Assembly (NCBI RefSeq): GCF_003994855.1
Contig: NZ_CP034143.1
Location: forward strand, 57,224 to 121,223
Direction: 5' to 3'
DNA from: Marinobacter sp. NP-4(2019)
GTDB lineage: Bacteria; Pseudomonadota; Gammaproteobacteria; Pseudomonadales; Oleiphilaceae
DNA: 64,000 nucleotides
The notes under the pieces were generated by a model that searched no databases, was not told the origin of the DNA, and saw nothing but the letters and a program-made list of their open reading frames with translations. This document shows, one piece after another, positions 15,789 to 24,483 of the stretch; position 1 is the first letter of the stretch, and every line of letters begins with the position of its first letter. Made by a program: the position numbers and the translations under genes.

Positions 15789-16238
15789 ATGAAATCAATC
15801 TCACTTGCCCTAGCTCTGAGTTGTTTGAGCTCATTCGCACAGGCAGACACACACCCTGGAAGCCCAGACGAAACTGTCGAGCGGATTCAAACGGGCCGCT
15901 ACAGCTACGTAAAGAACATCCCGCCGGCAGATCAACTGAATCCCTTAAAGGTCGTGGTCCGCACCAACATTCCGCAATCAGTCAACTCTGTCGGACAAAC
16001 CGTTGAGTTTTTACTCGCACGTTCCGGGTACGTCCTGGCGGATGCGGCGGTGTTAAGTGAAGAGGCTAAAGCGTTGCTTAACCTCCCGTTGCCAGCAATC
16101 CATCGAAAAATAGGACCAATGACGCTCGACAAAGCGCTGACGACTCTCTCCGGTGAGGCATTTGAACTTGTCGTTGACCCTGTGCACCGGAAAGTTGCAT
16201 TTGAGCTTGGGTCAAACCTGGTTGCGAGGAATCAGTAA
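15789..16238 (+). CDS. PilL N-terminal-like ICE protein (PFGI-1 class)
   Basis: The 149-residue product has a signal peptide (MKSISLALALSCLSSFAQA) and then RYSYVKNIPPADQLNPLKVVVRTNIP, SVGQTVEFLLARSGYVL, the hallmarks of the short PilL protein of PFGI-1-like elements (TIGR03748). It resembles the N-domain of secretins, so a periplasmic/outer-membrane role in the transfer pilus is likely. The start at 15789 has GAGG upstream. It shares TAATG with the next gene, so translation is coupled. In classic elements pilus genes follow; here two unrecognised ORFs do. Confidence 0.75.
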   Translation: MKSISLALALSCLSSFAQADTHPGSPDETVERIQTGRYSYVKNIPPADQLNPLKVVVRTNIPQSVNSVGQTVEFLLARSGYVLADAAVLSEEAKALLNLPLPAIHRKIGPMTLDKALTTLSGEAFELVVDPVHRKVAFELGSNLVARNQ

Positions 16239-17152
16239 TGCCGAAGCTGGGTCAAAGTATTATTCGCTCCATTGAGGGTGGTAAACGTCGAGATCGGGTT
16301 GACCAAGGGGCGTCTGATGATGCATTCGCAGAAGCTGGACTTTCTGAGTCTGTCGCGGACCAGAGTGGAGGTATTGAAGACCCGACGCTGGATTTGCCTG
16401 AAGAGATATTTGTTCAACCGGAAGTCGAGTCTCGCGGGGAACCGGAACCCATTCCCGTTTCAGAACAGCCGAACCAAAAAAGTCGTAAATCGAACCCAGG
16501 CGGCGGAAAGATTCTCATAGCGTCCGCCTTAACCATCTCATTGGCTGCACTCGTTACAAGTGGCTATATCGGATTCCAGCAAGTAACAGGCGAAGTTAGT
16601 GTCAGTCAGTCGATTAGCGATATCAAAGAAAGCCTGTCCGCCCTCGCGAGTCGCGACAATGAAATCGCCGAAGACTTGTCGGACACGCAGTCGATCGTTC
16701 AGGTCAACGGTTCAAGAGTGACAACGATTGAGCAATTCGGGCGGGATCTTAGAACGATGCAGGTTGCGATCGAGGACATCCAAGTTGAGCTGGGAGGTAT
16801 TAAAACCGTCCTCGATACCCAGAAAAAGGTTATTGATGAACATCGCCAGGATATCGACAACATGGGCAAGCAGGTCAAGATCCTGAATGATCGCCCGGTT
16901 GTAAAAACCATCGTCCAGAAAGTAGCCGCTCCGGCTCCTCAGCCCCAACTCAACCATTCATTGGAAGGTGCAACGGTTGCCTCGATCGATATGTGGGGGA
17001 GTCAGCCGTATGTTGTTCTTCGCGATCGCAACGGTGGATGGATCCCACTACAGACCGGTGAATATTACCAGGGCTGGCGTCTGCAAGGTGCCGTAGGAAA
17101 TGAGGCGATATTCAAGTCCGGAAGTAAAACACGCCGGTTGGCGGTGGAGTGA
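16238..17152 (+). CDS. Inner-membrane coiled-coil protein of the transfer operon
   Basis: A 304-residue protein with an acidic cytoplasmic N-terminus (about 1-85), one membrane helix (residues about 90-110, ILIASALTISLAALVTSGYIG), a periplasmic coiled coil (about 120-225) and a small beta domain at the end (VASIDMWGSQPYVVLRDRNGGWIPLQTGEYYQGWRLQG read in part) that resembles PilP/PilO-type ends. It is not a family I can name. Overlap with the PilL-like stop shows it belongs to the operon, and its topology suits a platform or alignment subunit of the pilus machine. Confidence 0.6.
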   Translation: MPKLGQSIIRSIEGGKRRDRVDQGASDDAFAEAGLSESVADQSGGIEDPTLDLPEEIFVQPEVESRGEPEPIPVSEQPNQKSRKSNPGGGKILIASALTISLAALVTSGYIGFQQVTGEVSVSQSISDIKESLSALASRDNEIAEDLSDTQSIVQVNGSRVTTIEQFGRDLRTMQVAIEDIQVELGGIKTVLDTQKKVIDEHRQDIDNMGKQVKILNDRPVVKTIVQKVAAPAPQPQLNHSLEGATVASIDMWGSQPYVVLRDRNGGWIPLQTGEYYQGWRLQGAVGNEAIFKSGSKTRRLAVE

Positions 17153-17155
17153 AGC

Positions 17156-17470
17156 ATGGAACCAATTTTGATGGCATCAGCATTCATTCTGTTCGTCGGC
17201 GGGGACATCCTTATAAACGATCATTCTGCGGCAGACATTAGAGATCCTGAGCAAGGTTCACATAATGAGCTGGTCAGAACAAACGCTCCCGTTGGGTACG
17301 AACGCGGCTATTTTGCGTGGTCAGACGATGGCTACTACATCTCGAACCTGACACCTGAACCGATTCAGCCTGCGGGTTGTGACAAACCAGTGCTGGTATC
17401 CGACCTCAGTGTGCCTAAGTCTGGCCAGACACTACCTGTCGAATCCGTTGACCTGGGGTGCGGGGGATAG
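17156..17470 (+). CDS. Small exported or membrane-anchored hypothetical protein
   Basis: The 104-residue protein starts three bases after the previous stop with a hydrophobic segment (ILMASAFILFVGGDILI) that could be a signal or anchor. The rest is polar, with Cys in CDKPV and a C-terminal GCGG. No family is recognised. It lies four bases before the PFL_4693-type gene, so it is in the transfer operon; its function is unknown. Confidence 0.5.
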   Translation: MEPILMASAFILFVGGDILINDHSAADIRDPEQGSHNELVRTNAPVGYERGYFAWSDDGYYISNLTPEPIQPAGCDKPVLVSDLSVPKSGQTLPVESVDLGCGG

Positions 17471-17474
17471 GTTC

Positions 17475-18251
17475 ATGCATTTTGGCAAAGCGATATTGAT
17501 CGCCTCAGCGGTGGTGTTATCCACGATGGTTCAGGCTCAGGTTTCGCCTTCGGCATTTTCCGGAAGCTCTCAGATTGATACCAGTTCATCGTCTAGCTTG
17601 GATCGAAACTCTCCAGCCGCCCTTACTAACGAAGAGAAAAGTCTCGCCAAACAGTGGATGCTCGAAGAAAGCGATTGGACAAAGTACAAGCAGATTATGA
17701 GTGGACCAAGGGGTGTCTGGTCGCCCGGCCTTGATCCCTTGACCGCTCTGGGGGTGTCCGAGACCGATCCCAAAGAGCGTGCCCGGTATGCCGAGATCTG
17801 GATGAAGGTTGAATCCCGAAGAATGGAGCTGGAGTTAGCGTTTGAGGTCGAGCGCCAGAAAGCCGCTCAGCAGCTGCTAGGGACTAAACCGGTGATCGAC
17901 AACCGAGAGTGGATTGAGGACTGGAACAGAAAGTACAACTCAATGACTCAGTACATTGGTTTTTTTGTTACGGATGATTGCCTGGAAGACTGCGAAGACC
18001 TTTTTCACGAAGTCAGTGCCTCCGTTTCGAGAACCGCCCGGCTTGATATCTGGTTCGCCGGTGATGCCACAGCCGAGTCCATCGGCCATTGGGCGAATCA
18101 CATGAAGATTGATCCGGAAATCGTTAGAGCCCGGAAGGTGACCCTCAACTTTGAGTCCGGAAAAGCGGCGGAGTTTGGTGTCGACCTTTCCAGCCTGCCG
18201 GCCGTCAAAGTGATGGACGTTGAGACCGGTCAGATTCGGGATTACGAGTGA
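17475..18251 (+). CDS. PFL_4693/TIGR03759-type ICE protein
   Basis: The 258-residue protein has a signal peptide (HFGKAILIASAVVLSTMVQA) and the family core WMLEESDWTKYKQIM, GPRGVWSPGLDPLTALGV and ERARYAEIWMKVESRR at about 60-125. A later Cys-rich patch (TDDCLEDCED) and thioredoxin-like end are present. The family is specific to PFGI-1-like transfer systems and lies between pilus genes and the coupling protein. The ATG at 17475 is used because the signal peptide starts there; the longer frame overlaps the previous gene. Confidence 0.85.
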   Translation: MHFGKAILIASAVVLSTMVQAQVSPSAFSGSSQIDTSSSSSLDRNSPAALTNEEKSLAKQWMLEESDWTKYKQIMSGPRGVWSPGLDPLTALGVSETDPKERARYAEIWMKVESRRMELELAFEVERQKAAQQLLGTKPVIDNREWIEDWNRKYNSMTQYIGFFVTDDCLEDCEDLFHEVSASVSRTARLDIWFAGDATAESIGHWANHMKIDPEIVRARKVTLNFESGKAAEFGVDLSSLPAVKVMDVETGQIRDYE

Positions 18252-18261
18252 GGTTTGAAGC

Positions 18262-18798
18262 ATGAGCCTCGTTCGTATGTTTACCCTACTGCTTCTATTC
18301 ATTAGTGGCCCGAGCGCCGCTTCAGACATACCTGGAATGTATCTACAGGTCGCAGAAGAACAAGATGTTCCTGCAAAGCTTTTTTACGCGATCATTTTGA
18401 ATGAAAGCCGCAGCGCCAATAAGCATATCAACAGAGTATTGCCCTGGCCCTGGACCATTAACCACCGGGGCACTCCACATTTTTTCCATAACAGAGCCGC
18501 TGCTTATCGGTTTGCTCGGCAGCTGGTGGAATCTGGTGATTACCAGTTCGATGTCGGTCTTGGACAGATGAACTGGCGCTGGCATCGCCATCGTTTTAGT
18601 GACCTGTGGGATGCGTTGGATCCATACATGAACCTGACAGCGTCAGCCGCACACCTGAGGGAGCAATACGAACGCCCCGAGTGTAATTCCTGGGATCTTG
18701 CCATTGGTTGTTATCACAGACCCGCACAGAAGCCATTGGATAAAAGAATTGCTGCCAACTACCGAGAGAGAGTTATGAAACTATGGTCAAACATCTGA
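18262..18798 (+). CDS. Conjugation lytic transglycosylase
   Basis: This periplasmic muramidase opens peptidoglycan for the T4SS channel. After a signal peptide (about 1-20) comes the SLT fold: FYAIILNESRSAN at about 41-53 holds the catalytic Glu, QFDVGLGQMNWRWH gives the Q-M-N motif, and AIGCYHRP the third motif. At 178 residues it is a compact VirB1-like enzyme. It overlaps the next gene by 16 bases. Confidence 0.88.
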   Translation: MSLVRMFTLLLLFISGPSAASDIPGMYLQVAEEQDVPAKLFYAIILNESRSANKHINRVLPWPWTINHRGTPHFFHNRAAAYRFARQLVESGDYQFDVGLGQMNWRWHRHRFSDLWDALDPYMNLTASAAHLREQYERPECNSWDLAIGCYHRPAQKPLDKRIAANYRERVMKLWSNI

Positions 18799-19343
18799 GC
18801 GTGCTTCTCTTGGGTCTGATGATGAGCTCGGCGACAGTGGCATCAAGCCCGAAAGCGAGCCCTGAAGCACTGACAGGAGTCCACGAGCTTGAGGTCATCG
18901 GTGACTTTGGTGGACAGTCTGCGCAGCCATTTCTGCCCCAGAAAGCAGACTTTCGGGCCCAACTGCAAAAGCTGCAACAAGAGCGGAAGGGCCGCAGGTT
19001 CATGACCTCAAACATTCCCGTGTCATCGCCATCGCTATCAATCGGCAGAGTGACCGATGAAGAAGCCAGAAATGTCCCGTACCACATGGTCTCCCGGGCC
19101 ATGTTCCTGATTGGGTACGACCCCGTTTCCCGGAACTGGCTTAAGGAAAACCGCCAGTTCCTGGCATCAAAGAATGCCGTGGGCTTTGTTGTAAACGTAC
19201 AGACAATTCCCCAGATGAACGAACTGCAGTCCATCGCGGGCGAGGGTATTACGCTTCAACCCATGCCCGGTGACCGTTTCGCTGAATACATGAACATCAA
19301 ACACTACCCGTTCTATCTGGATCGAGATGGAGTTATGCGCTAG
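18783..19343 (+). CDS. PFL_4695/TIGR03765-type ICE protein
   Basis: The 186-residue secreted protein has a signal peptide (VLLLGLMMSSATVASS) and family motifs VIGDFGGQSAQPFL, NIPVSSPSLSIGRV, AVGFVVNVQTIPQM and IKHYPFYLDRDGVM. It is found only next to TraD of PFGI-1-like elements. It starts inside the transglycosylase and its TAG overlaps the GTG of traD, so all three are coupled. Confidence 0.85.
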   Translation: MVKHLSVLLLGLMMSSATVASSPKASPEALTGVHELEVIGDFGGQSAQPFLPQKADFRAQLQKLQQERKGRRFMTSNIPVSSPSLSIGRVTDEEARNVPYHMVSRAMFLIGYDPVSRNWLKENRQFLASKNAVGFVVNVQTIPQMNELQSIAGEGITLQPMPGDRFAEYMNIKHYPFYLDRDGVMR

Positions 19344-21391
19344 TGGCCAATTACCCACTTGAAGGGCTGCTCAGGCCGCCAGTGGAATACTGGTCGATGA
19401 GTGTCAGCATTGGTGCGGCCGGGATCTGCCTGCTATCACCCTCCACATTGATGATGACACCGAGTGTTGGCTTCACCTCGGCGACGGTATTAACCGCGTT
19501 CGCTGTATACCGCTTCATTCAGGGAACACGGGTTACCCGATATCAGCGCAACCTCAAGCGTCTGCCACGATTTGAGATGTCATCGCGCCAGATTCCCTGC
19601 TATCGAAAACACCTCTATTTGGGGCAGGGATTTCGCTGGGGCCAGCACCATACCCAGCGCTTGAAAGATACGATGGCTCCAGCATTTGCCAAATACACGA
19701 GGCCGTCTCGAATCAACGCCTGGTTTCGGCAATTTGAGAGAAACATAGAGCACACCAGATTAGGCTTCCTTGCGGAATTGACCAGTAAAGATCATCCACT
19801 GAATCCCGTGCGACCTTATCCCGCTGTCGGCGGAAATCCGGCCATCCATGCAGTTGAACTTAACGAAAAAGAAGTGCTTCTGGCCATGTCAGAGCGAGTC
19901 GGTCACACCCTTTGTATGGGAACGACCCGAGTCGGTAAGAGCCGCCTCGCCGAAATTCTGATTGAGCAGGACATACGCCGTAACGAAGGGCCCGTCATCG
20001 TATTCGACCCAAAATCAGATCCCGGGCTTCTGACCAGGATGTATATGGCGGCTAAGCGAACAGGAAGAACGGACGATTTTTACATGTTTCACCTCGGTTT
20101 CCCGGAGATCAGTGCTCGTTACAACGCTATCGGTAACTTCTCGCGTATCACTGAAATTGCCGGCCGCATTTCTGGTCAGCTGTCGTCTGAAGGAAACAGT
20201 GCTGCTTTCAAGGAGTTTGCGTGGCGCTTCATTAATATTGTCGCTCGTGCGCTTGTTTCCCTGGGAATGCGCCCGGACTACAACAACATTCTCCGGTACG
20301 TGACGGACATTGAGCCTCTTTTCAATCAGTACCTGGATTGGTGGCTGCCAATGAACGGTGATGAAGGCTGGATGGAAGACATCAATGCGATGACCGCTGA
20401 TGCCGAACGGCAATACAGATCCAATCCCCGCATGGCTAAACATGCCAATCCGCGAACCGAGGCTTTAAGGAAATACGTTGAGCAAATGCAGGTGAGTGAT
20501 CCGATCCTGCACGGACTGCTTTCAGCCTTACGCTACGACAAAACGTACTTCGACAAGCTGGTAGCGAGTCTTTTGCCCCTTCTTGAGAAACTCACCACAG
20601 GCAGAATTGGCAAGCTACTGGCACCCGACTACTTCGATGTCGACGATGACCGGCCGATTTTCGACTGGACGCAGATCATTCGTAAGCGAGGTATTGTCTA
20701 TATAGGTCTGGATGCCATGACGGACACAGAAATCTCCTCAGCCGTTGGCAACTCAATGTTCTCAGACCTGGTCAGCGTCTGTGGATCTATCTATAAGCAC
20801 GGCTTCGAACATGGAATGCTCGAAGGCAAGGCGAACGTTATGCCCAAAGTATGCTTACATGCAGACGAGTTCAATGAACTGATGGGGGACGAATTCCTCC
20901 CCATGGTCAATAAATCGGGCGGTAGCGGCATGCAAATTACCGCCTATACGCAGTCCCGGGGCGACATCGAGGCTCGTTTGGGGAATACCGCGAAGGCCCG
21001 CCAGGTGGAAGGCAACTTCAACAACCTGATTATGCTGCGGGTCAAGGAAAAGGAAACAGCTGAGCTGCTCACCAATCAACTGCCTGAAGTTGAAATTGCG
21101 CAGATCATGACGGTATCGGGCGCGAGTGATTCCTCAGACACCGAGTCCAGTGTGGACTTCACGTCTAATACCCAGGACCGGATCTCAATGCTCCGTGTAC
21201 CGATGCTGGAGCCCGGACACATAACCTCATTGCCAAAAGGGCAGGCTTTTTGCCTGTTGGATGGCGGTCAACTCTGGAAAGTTAGATTTCCGCTGCCCGT
21301 GGAAGATGATGAAGACATGCCCGAGAATCTTCAGGCGCTCACCCGGGAAATGGATAAAAACTATCACACGGCGGAAAATTGGTGGGCATGA
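19343..21391 (+). CDS. traD: Type IV coupling protein TraD (SXT/TOL class)
   Basis: This ATPase brings the relaxase-DNA complex to the secretion channel. The 682-residue protein has two N-terminal membrane helices (about 20-60), a Walker A motif GTTRVGKS near residue 193-200, Walker B in CLHADEFNEL near 505 and the FDPKSD and QSRGDIEARLG segments of the TraD/TraG family. GTG at 19343 overlaps the upstream stop. The absence of an adjacent relaxase (it is at 3-4.9 kb) is unusual for SXT but common in MPF_G ICEs. Confidence 0.93.
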   Translation: MANYPLEGLLRPPVEYWSMSVSIGAAGICLLSPSTLMMTPSVGFTSATVLTAFAVYRFIQGTRVTRYQRNLKRLPRFEMSSRQIPCYRKHLYLGQGFRWGQHHTQRLKDTMAPAFAKYTRPSRINAWFRQFERNIEHTRLGFLAELTSKDHPLNPVRPYPAVGGNPAIHAVELNEKEVLLAMSERVGHTLCMGTTRVGKSRLAEILIEQDIRRNEGPVIVFDPKSDPGLLTRMYMAAKRTGRTDDFYMFHLGFPEISARYNAIGNFSRITEIAGRISGQLSSEGNSAAFKEFAWRFINIVARALVSLGMRPDYNNILRYVTDIEPLFNQYLDWWLPMNGDEGWMEDINAMTADAERQYRSNPRMAKHANPRTEALRKYVEQMQVSDPILHGLLSALRYDKTYFDKLVASLLPLLEKLTTGRIGKLLAPDYFDVDDDRPIFDWTQIIRKRGIVYIGLDAMTDTEISSAVGNSMFSDLVSVCGSIYKHGFEHGMLEGKANVMPKVCLHADEFNELMGDEFLPMVNKSGGSGMQITAYTQSRGDIEARLGNTAKARQVEGNFNNLIMLRVKEKETAELLTNQLPEVEIAQIMTVSGASDSSDTESSVDFTSNTQDRISMLRVPMLEPGHITSLPKGQAFCLLDGGQLWKVRFPLPVEDDEDMPENLQALTREMDKNYHTAENWWA

Positions 21392-21394
21392 GTA

Positions 21395-22123
21395 ATGGCT
21401 GAGGCGAGCACTGAACACCCGGCCAGGCGGCGAGGGCCCATAGGCAAGACGATTGAGCTGGTTCTCAAAATAATCGGATTGCTCCTTTTTTCTGCCTTTA
21501 TGTCCGTAGTAATCGAGTGGGTCGGTATGGCGTTTTTCTACGACGAGCCAGGATACGCCCACGCCGAGTCCATGATGCAAACGGAGATTGGGTATTTGAG
21601 CGAGTCCCTGACAGGCGGGGACGGCATGAATGAAGGTGCGATTTCATCGGCCAGTGACACCGTAAGTACCGTAGCGAATTTTCTTTTTATCGATTCAGGT
21701 ATTGTCGACAATCTTCAAGCGGTAAAAACGGTGTCTCCGGATGACGGTGAGATCAAAGCTGCAGTAAAGAGGCTAGTAGCAGGATATTACGACTACCTCA
21801 TGGCGGCAGTTTACGTTCTGATCATGTTCCTGGTTCGAATGGCCATTCTCTTTCTGTCGATGCCGGCTTTCATACTGTTCGGCATTGTGGGGATCAGCGA
21901 TGGGCTGATGCAGCGGGATCTTCGGCGCTGGTGTGGCGGGAATGAATCCGGGTATGTCTATCACTGGGCAAAACGATTCTCCCTACCGGTATTGGCCCTC
22001 GCCTGGATTCTCTACCTGTCGATTCCAAATTCGATCCATCCGAACTTTATTATCACGCCGTTTGCGGTTCTATTTGGGCTTTGTCTGATGGTCATGACCT
22101 CGAAGTTCAAAAAGTATCTTTGA
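21395..22123 (+). CDS. PFL_4697/TIGR03747-type ICE membrane protein
   Basis: The 242-residue protein has a first membrane helix at about 22-45 (LVLKIIGLLLFSAFMSVVIEWVGM), a soluble loop and three later helices, ending with a basic tail. The order after TraD and the WVG...F helix fit TIGR03747. It is the last gene of this operon; a strong hairpin follows. Confidence 0.85.
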   Translation: MAEASTEHPARRRGPIGKTIELVLKIIGLLLFSAFMSVVIEWVGMAFFYDEPGYAHAESMMQTEIGYLSESLTGGDGMNEGAISSASDTVSTVANFLFIDSGIVDNLQAVKTVSPDDGEIKAAVKRLVAGYYDYLMAAVYVLIMFLVRMAILFLSMPAFILFGIVGISDGLMQRDLRRWCGGNESGYVYHWAKRFSLPVLALAWILYLSIPNSIHPNFIITPFAVLFGLCLMVMTSKFKKYL

Positions 22124-22141
22124 ATGCTGGTTGTTCTTATT

Positions 22142-22175
22142 CCCCCATACTCCCTTGACCTTGGGGGTATGGGGG
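22142..22175 (+). terminator. Strong hairpin at the end of the first T4SS operon
   Basis: CCCCCATACTCCC at 22142-22154 pairs with GGGGGTATGGGGG at 22163-22175 with a single mismatch and an eight-base loop. No U-tract follows, so it may protect the message or act as an attenuator. Confidence 0.55.
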
Positions 22176-22439
22176 CGGCGGCTATGTTTCCAGTATCCGG
22201 CTGGCGAAACGCACTACTGCCCAATCACCTCGTGCTGGATTTTCCTGCGCTCGAACGTAGCCATCACCTCAGCCATTGCTTCACTTTCACTACATCTGTT
22301 TTGTCCTTGGTAAGCCAATTTTTCTTTGCCAATCCGTAACAAAATAGGTCAACTTCTGTTGACCTAATAAACCCGATGCCCTCCGCTCGCTCTGATTAAA
22401 TTCAACTCATCTCCGGTAAGCCAGTCCAATGGATTCGTG
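22176..22439. promoter_or_regulatory. Control region of the second T4SS operon
   Basis: The spacer between the two transfer operons holds an inverted repeat TAGGTCAAC (22345-22353) and GTTGACCTA (22358-22366), a perfect 9-bp-arm palindrome with four loop bases. The same arms precede the first operon at 15701. A -10-like GATTAAAT lies near 22392. No gene is visible. Confidence 0.5.
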
Positions 22440-22748
22440 ATGAGTAACCTGAAACACCTTCTGCTGTTTTGCCTCCTCGCATTTGTGCCCGTGTCCAACG
22501 CGGACGTATGGGCTGAGCGTGAGGCCCTTTCCAATATCAGAACAGAACTTGCCGCTCTTGAAGTGTTGGTTATGAGTGCTAAGGCCCGTTCCAACTCAAA
22601 CGAACGCACCCAGTTCGAATACGAAACTCTCTTGGCTGACCTGCGCAAGATACAGGCAGGTATTGCCCATCATCTGACTGTTCCGATGGAGCCCATTATT
22701 CCGTCGGCTATTGATGCTCTCAGTGAATCCTACACGGAGCATCAGTAA
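22440..22748 (+). CDS. RAQPRD-family ICE protein (PFL_4701 type)
   Basis: A 102-residue secreted protein with a signal peptide (HLLLFCLLAFVPVSNA) and the family pattern: E-x3-L-x-x-I-R-x-E-L then FEYETLLADLRKIQAGI. The name-giving RAQPRD motif is replaced by VPMEPIIPSAID. The start may be the GTG at 22437 or the ATG at 22440. It is the first gene of the second operon and overlaps the next by TAATG. Confidence 0.75.
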   Translation: MSNLKHLLLFCLLAFVPVSNADVWAEREALSNIRTELAALEVLVMSAKARSNSNERTQFEYETLLADLRKIQAGIAHHLTVPMEPIIPSAIDALSESYTEHQ

Positions 22749-23002
22749 TGAATGCGCAACAACAGCAGTGGTTCGCTGAAGGCGCAGGGTGTGGGGGCGG
22801 TCCTTGCTTCCAGACCTCTGCGGCCATGCTCGATGCAATTCAGCTCATTGGTGGGACGGCGTTTTTCCTCTACACGGCCTGGCTCTGTATGCAGGCCTAT
22901 GAGGATTTTGGTGCGGAGCGAATCAGCGGTACAAGCATGCTCGTCATCTGGTGTCGGAGTGTTTTTCTGTTGATGGTTCTTTTGTACCTACTCGTTAGCT
23001 AA
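22748..23002 (+). CDS. TIGR03758/DUF3262-type membrane protein
   Basis: An 84-residue protein with two membrane helices (about 29-50 and 66-83) separated by a short loop, as expected for the PFL_4702-type subunit. A Cys-Gly cluster (GAGCGGGPC) near residues 12-20 is notable. Its position between RAQPRD and the pilin-like gene is canonical. Confidence 0.75.
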   Translation: MNAQQQQWFAEGAGCGGGPCFQTSAAMLDAIQLIGGTAFFLYTAWLCMQAYEDFGAERISGTSMLVIWCRSVFLLMVLLYLLVS

Positions 23003-23034
23003 TAAACCAACCTAAACAACCGGGTAATTGAAAA

Positions 23035-23406
23035 ATGGAAAGAGCGATTCATCAAGGTTTGCACAAAGCGCGGGCCTTTAAACACGGTGTTGCCATGGCG
23101 ATGTTGGCGTTTGGAACACAGGTCCATGCTGCATTGCCGACGACAACTAACCCCTCCCAAGCGCCTGCCCAAGGCGATTACATCGGACTGCTCAAAGGCT
23201 ACGCCTATGACATCGCCATCGTACTTGGTTTGATTCTGGGCACCATCGCGTTTCTGGCCGTCGCTCGGAACATGATTTCGACCTACAACGAAATTGGGGA
23301 CGGCAAGAAAACCTGGGGCGATATGGGGATGCACGGTGGTATGGGCGTTCTGCTGCTCGTCTTTGTTGTCTTCCTGCTTACCGAAGCCTCAACCGTTATC
23401 TTCTGA
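23035..23406 (+). CDS. TIGR03745-type pilin-like membrane protein
   Basis: The 123-residue protein has a long cleavable signal (to ...TQVHAALP) and two membrane helices separated by a polar loop (NEIGDGKKTWGDM), the topology of VirB2/TraA-like pilins. It matches the PFL_4703-type family. It probably forms the conjugative pilus subunit, though this is inferred from topology. Its TGA overlaps the next ATG. Confidence 0.75.
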   Translation: MERAIHQGLHKARAFKHGVAMAMLAFGTQVHAALPTTTNPSQAPAQGDYIGLLKGYAYDIAIVLGLILGTIAFLAVARNMISTYNEIGDGKKTWGDMGMHGGMGVLLLVFVVFLLTEASTVIF

Positions 23407-23813
23407 TGAATCAACCAGGAATGAAGGGTCGAGAAATCGACTTCATCCCCGACCGGCTCATTGAAGAGCCGGTTGTTTTCCGGGGGCTAACGGATACGGA
23501 AGTCGTTGTTCTCATCAGCGTTGGCCTAGTTTTTTGGATTCCTGTCTCAGTTCTGTTGCTACTGCCGTTCGGGTGGGGGTTGTTTGGCGTTGGGATCGGA
23601 GTGGGTATGGCCATCGCCAGTTTGCTGGTCATAGGGAAATACCTTCAGGAGCTGAAGCGCCGCAGACCTGACGGTTTGCATATCGTCTATCTGAAGAAAC
23701 TTGCTCAGAAAAAATTCAGTTTTATCAATTTCAACTACATCGAGACGTCCCAAGGCTGGGATATACGGCGCGAGAAGCCCGTTGTTCGAATTCACATGGA
23801 GACGGAGGAGTGA
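23406..23813 (+). CDS. TraL-like protein, TIGR03750/DUF3487 type
   Basis: A 135-residue protein: a conserved opening (IDFIPDRLIEEPVVFRGLTDTEV), two membrane helices close together (about 38-85) and a cytoplasmic tail (ELKRRRPDGL). This is the VirB3/TraL equivalent of MPF_G systems, associated with the inner-membrane complex. Confidence 0.82.
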   Translation: MNQPGMKGREIDFIPDRLIEEPVVFRGLTDTEVVVLISVGLVFWIPVSVLLLLPFGWGLFGVGIGVGMAIASLLVIGKYLQELKRRRPDGLHIVYLKKLAQKKFSFINFNYIETSQGWDIRREKPVVRIHMETEE

Positions 23814-23815
23814 CA

Positions 23816-24481
23816 ATGGGGCGTACAAAAAAAGCTCTCGATGGTCGCGATTCGCACATTCTGACCCTACGCATACTGCTCGGACTTTTAAGTGTCGCAC
23901 TGATTCTTACGATCATGGGATGGAGGGATGCACCCGAGCACATCAAAGTGGATATACCGCCCGATCTTCGTTCTGGCTCTACCCGAGGAATCGACGAACG
24001 GCATCCATTCAATATTTATGCGTTTGGCTACTACATCTGGCAACAGATGAACAATTGGCCAGTTGAAGGCACCGATAACTATAAACAACAGATCGAGCGC
24101 CTGAGCTGCTACATCACTCCACGATTTAAGGGTGAACTGGAGCGGGATTATCAGCAGCGCCTTTTAAACCACGAGCTCACCCGCTCTCGCGCACTTCAGG
24201 AAATGCCGGATCGCCCGTACACGGCCAAACGAGTCTATGTGGAATCTGGAGACAGTTGGGTGGCGTTCTACGACGTCAACGTAAAAGAGACGTTCCGGTC
24301 CGAGATCGTCAAAGACATTTTTGTTCGATACCCCCTTCGAGTCGTGCGCTGGGATGTGGATCCCGAGTGCAATCTGTGGGGCCTGGCGCTTGACGGTTTC
24401 TATAAAAAACCGAGGCGACTGGAAGGCGGCAGCCGGGAGCAGGATGACGTTCAGAACACCTCTTCGGAAATCGGTGAATAA
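23816..24481 (+). CDS. TIGR03746-type protein (TraE-like)
   Basis: The 221-residue protein has one N-terminal membrane helix (LRILLGLLSVALILTIMGW) and a periplasmic domain with PFNIYAFGYYIWQQMNNWP and YITPRFKGELERDY motifs. It is the VirB8/TraE-like core component. ATG at 23816 is favoured by GGAGGA directly upstream; GTG at 23810 is the alternative. Confidence 0.82.
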   Translation: MGRTKKALDGRDSHILTLRILLGLLSVALILTIMGWRDAPEHIKVDIPPDLRSGSTRGIDERHPFNIYAFGYYIWQQMNNWPVEGTDNYKQQIERLSCYITPRFKGELERDYQQRLLNHELTRSRALQEMPDRPYTAKRVYVESGDSWVAFYDVNVKETFRSEIVKDIFVRYPLRVVRWDVDPECNLWGLALDGFYKKPRRLEGGSREQDDVQNTSSEIGE

Positions 24482-24483
24482 AC

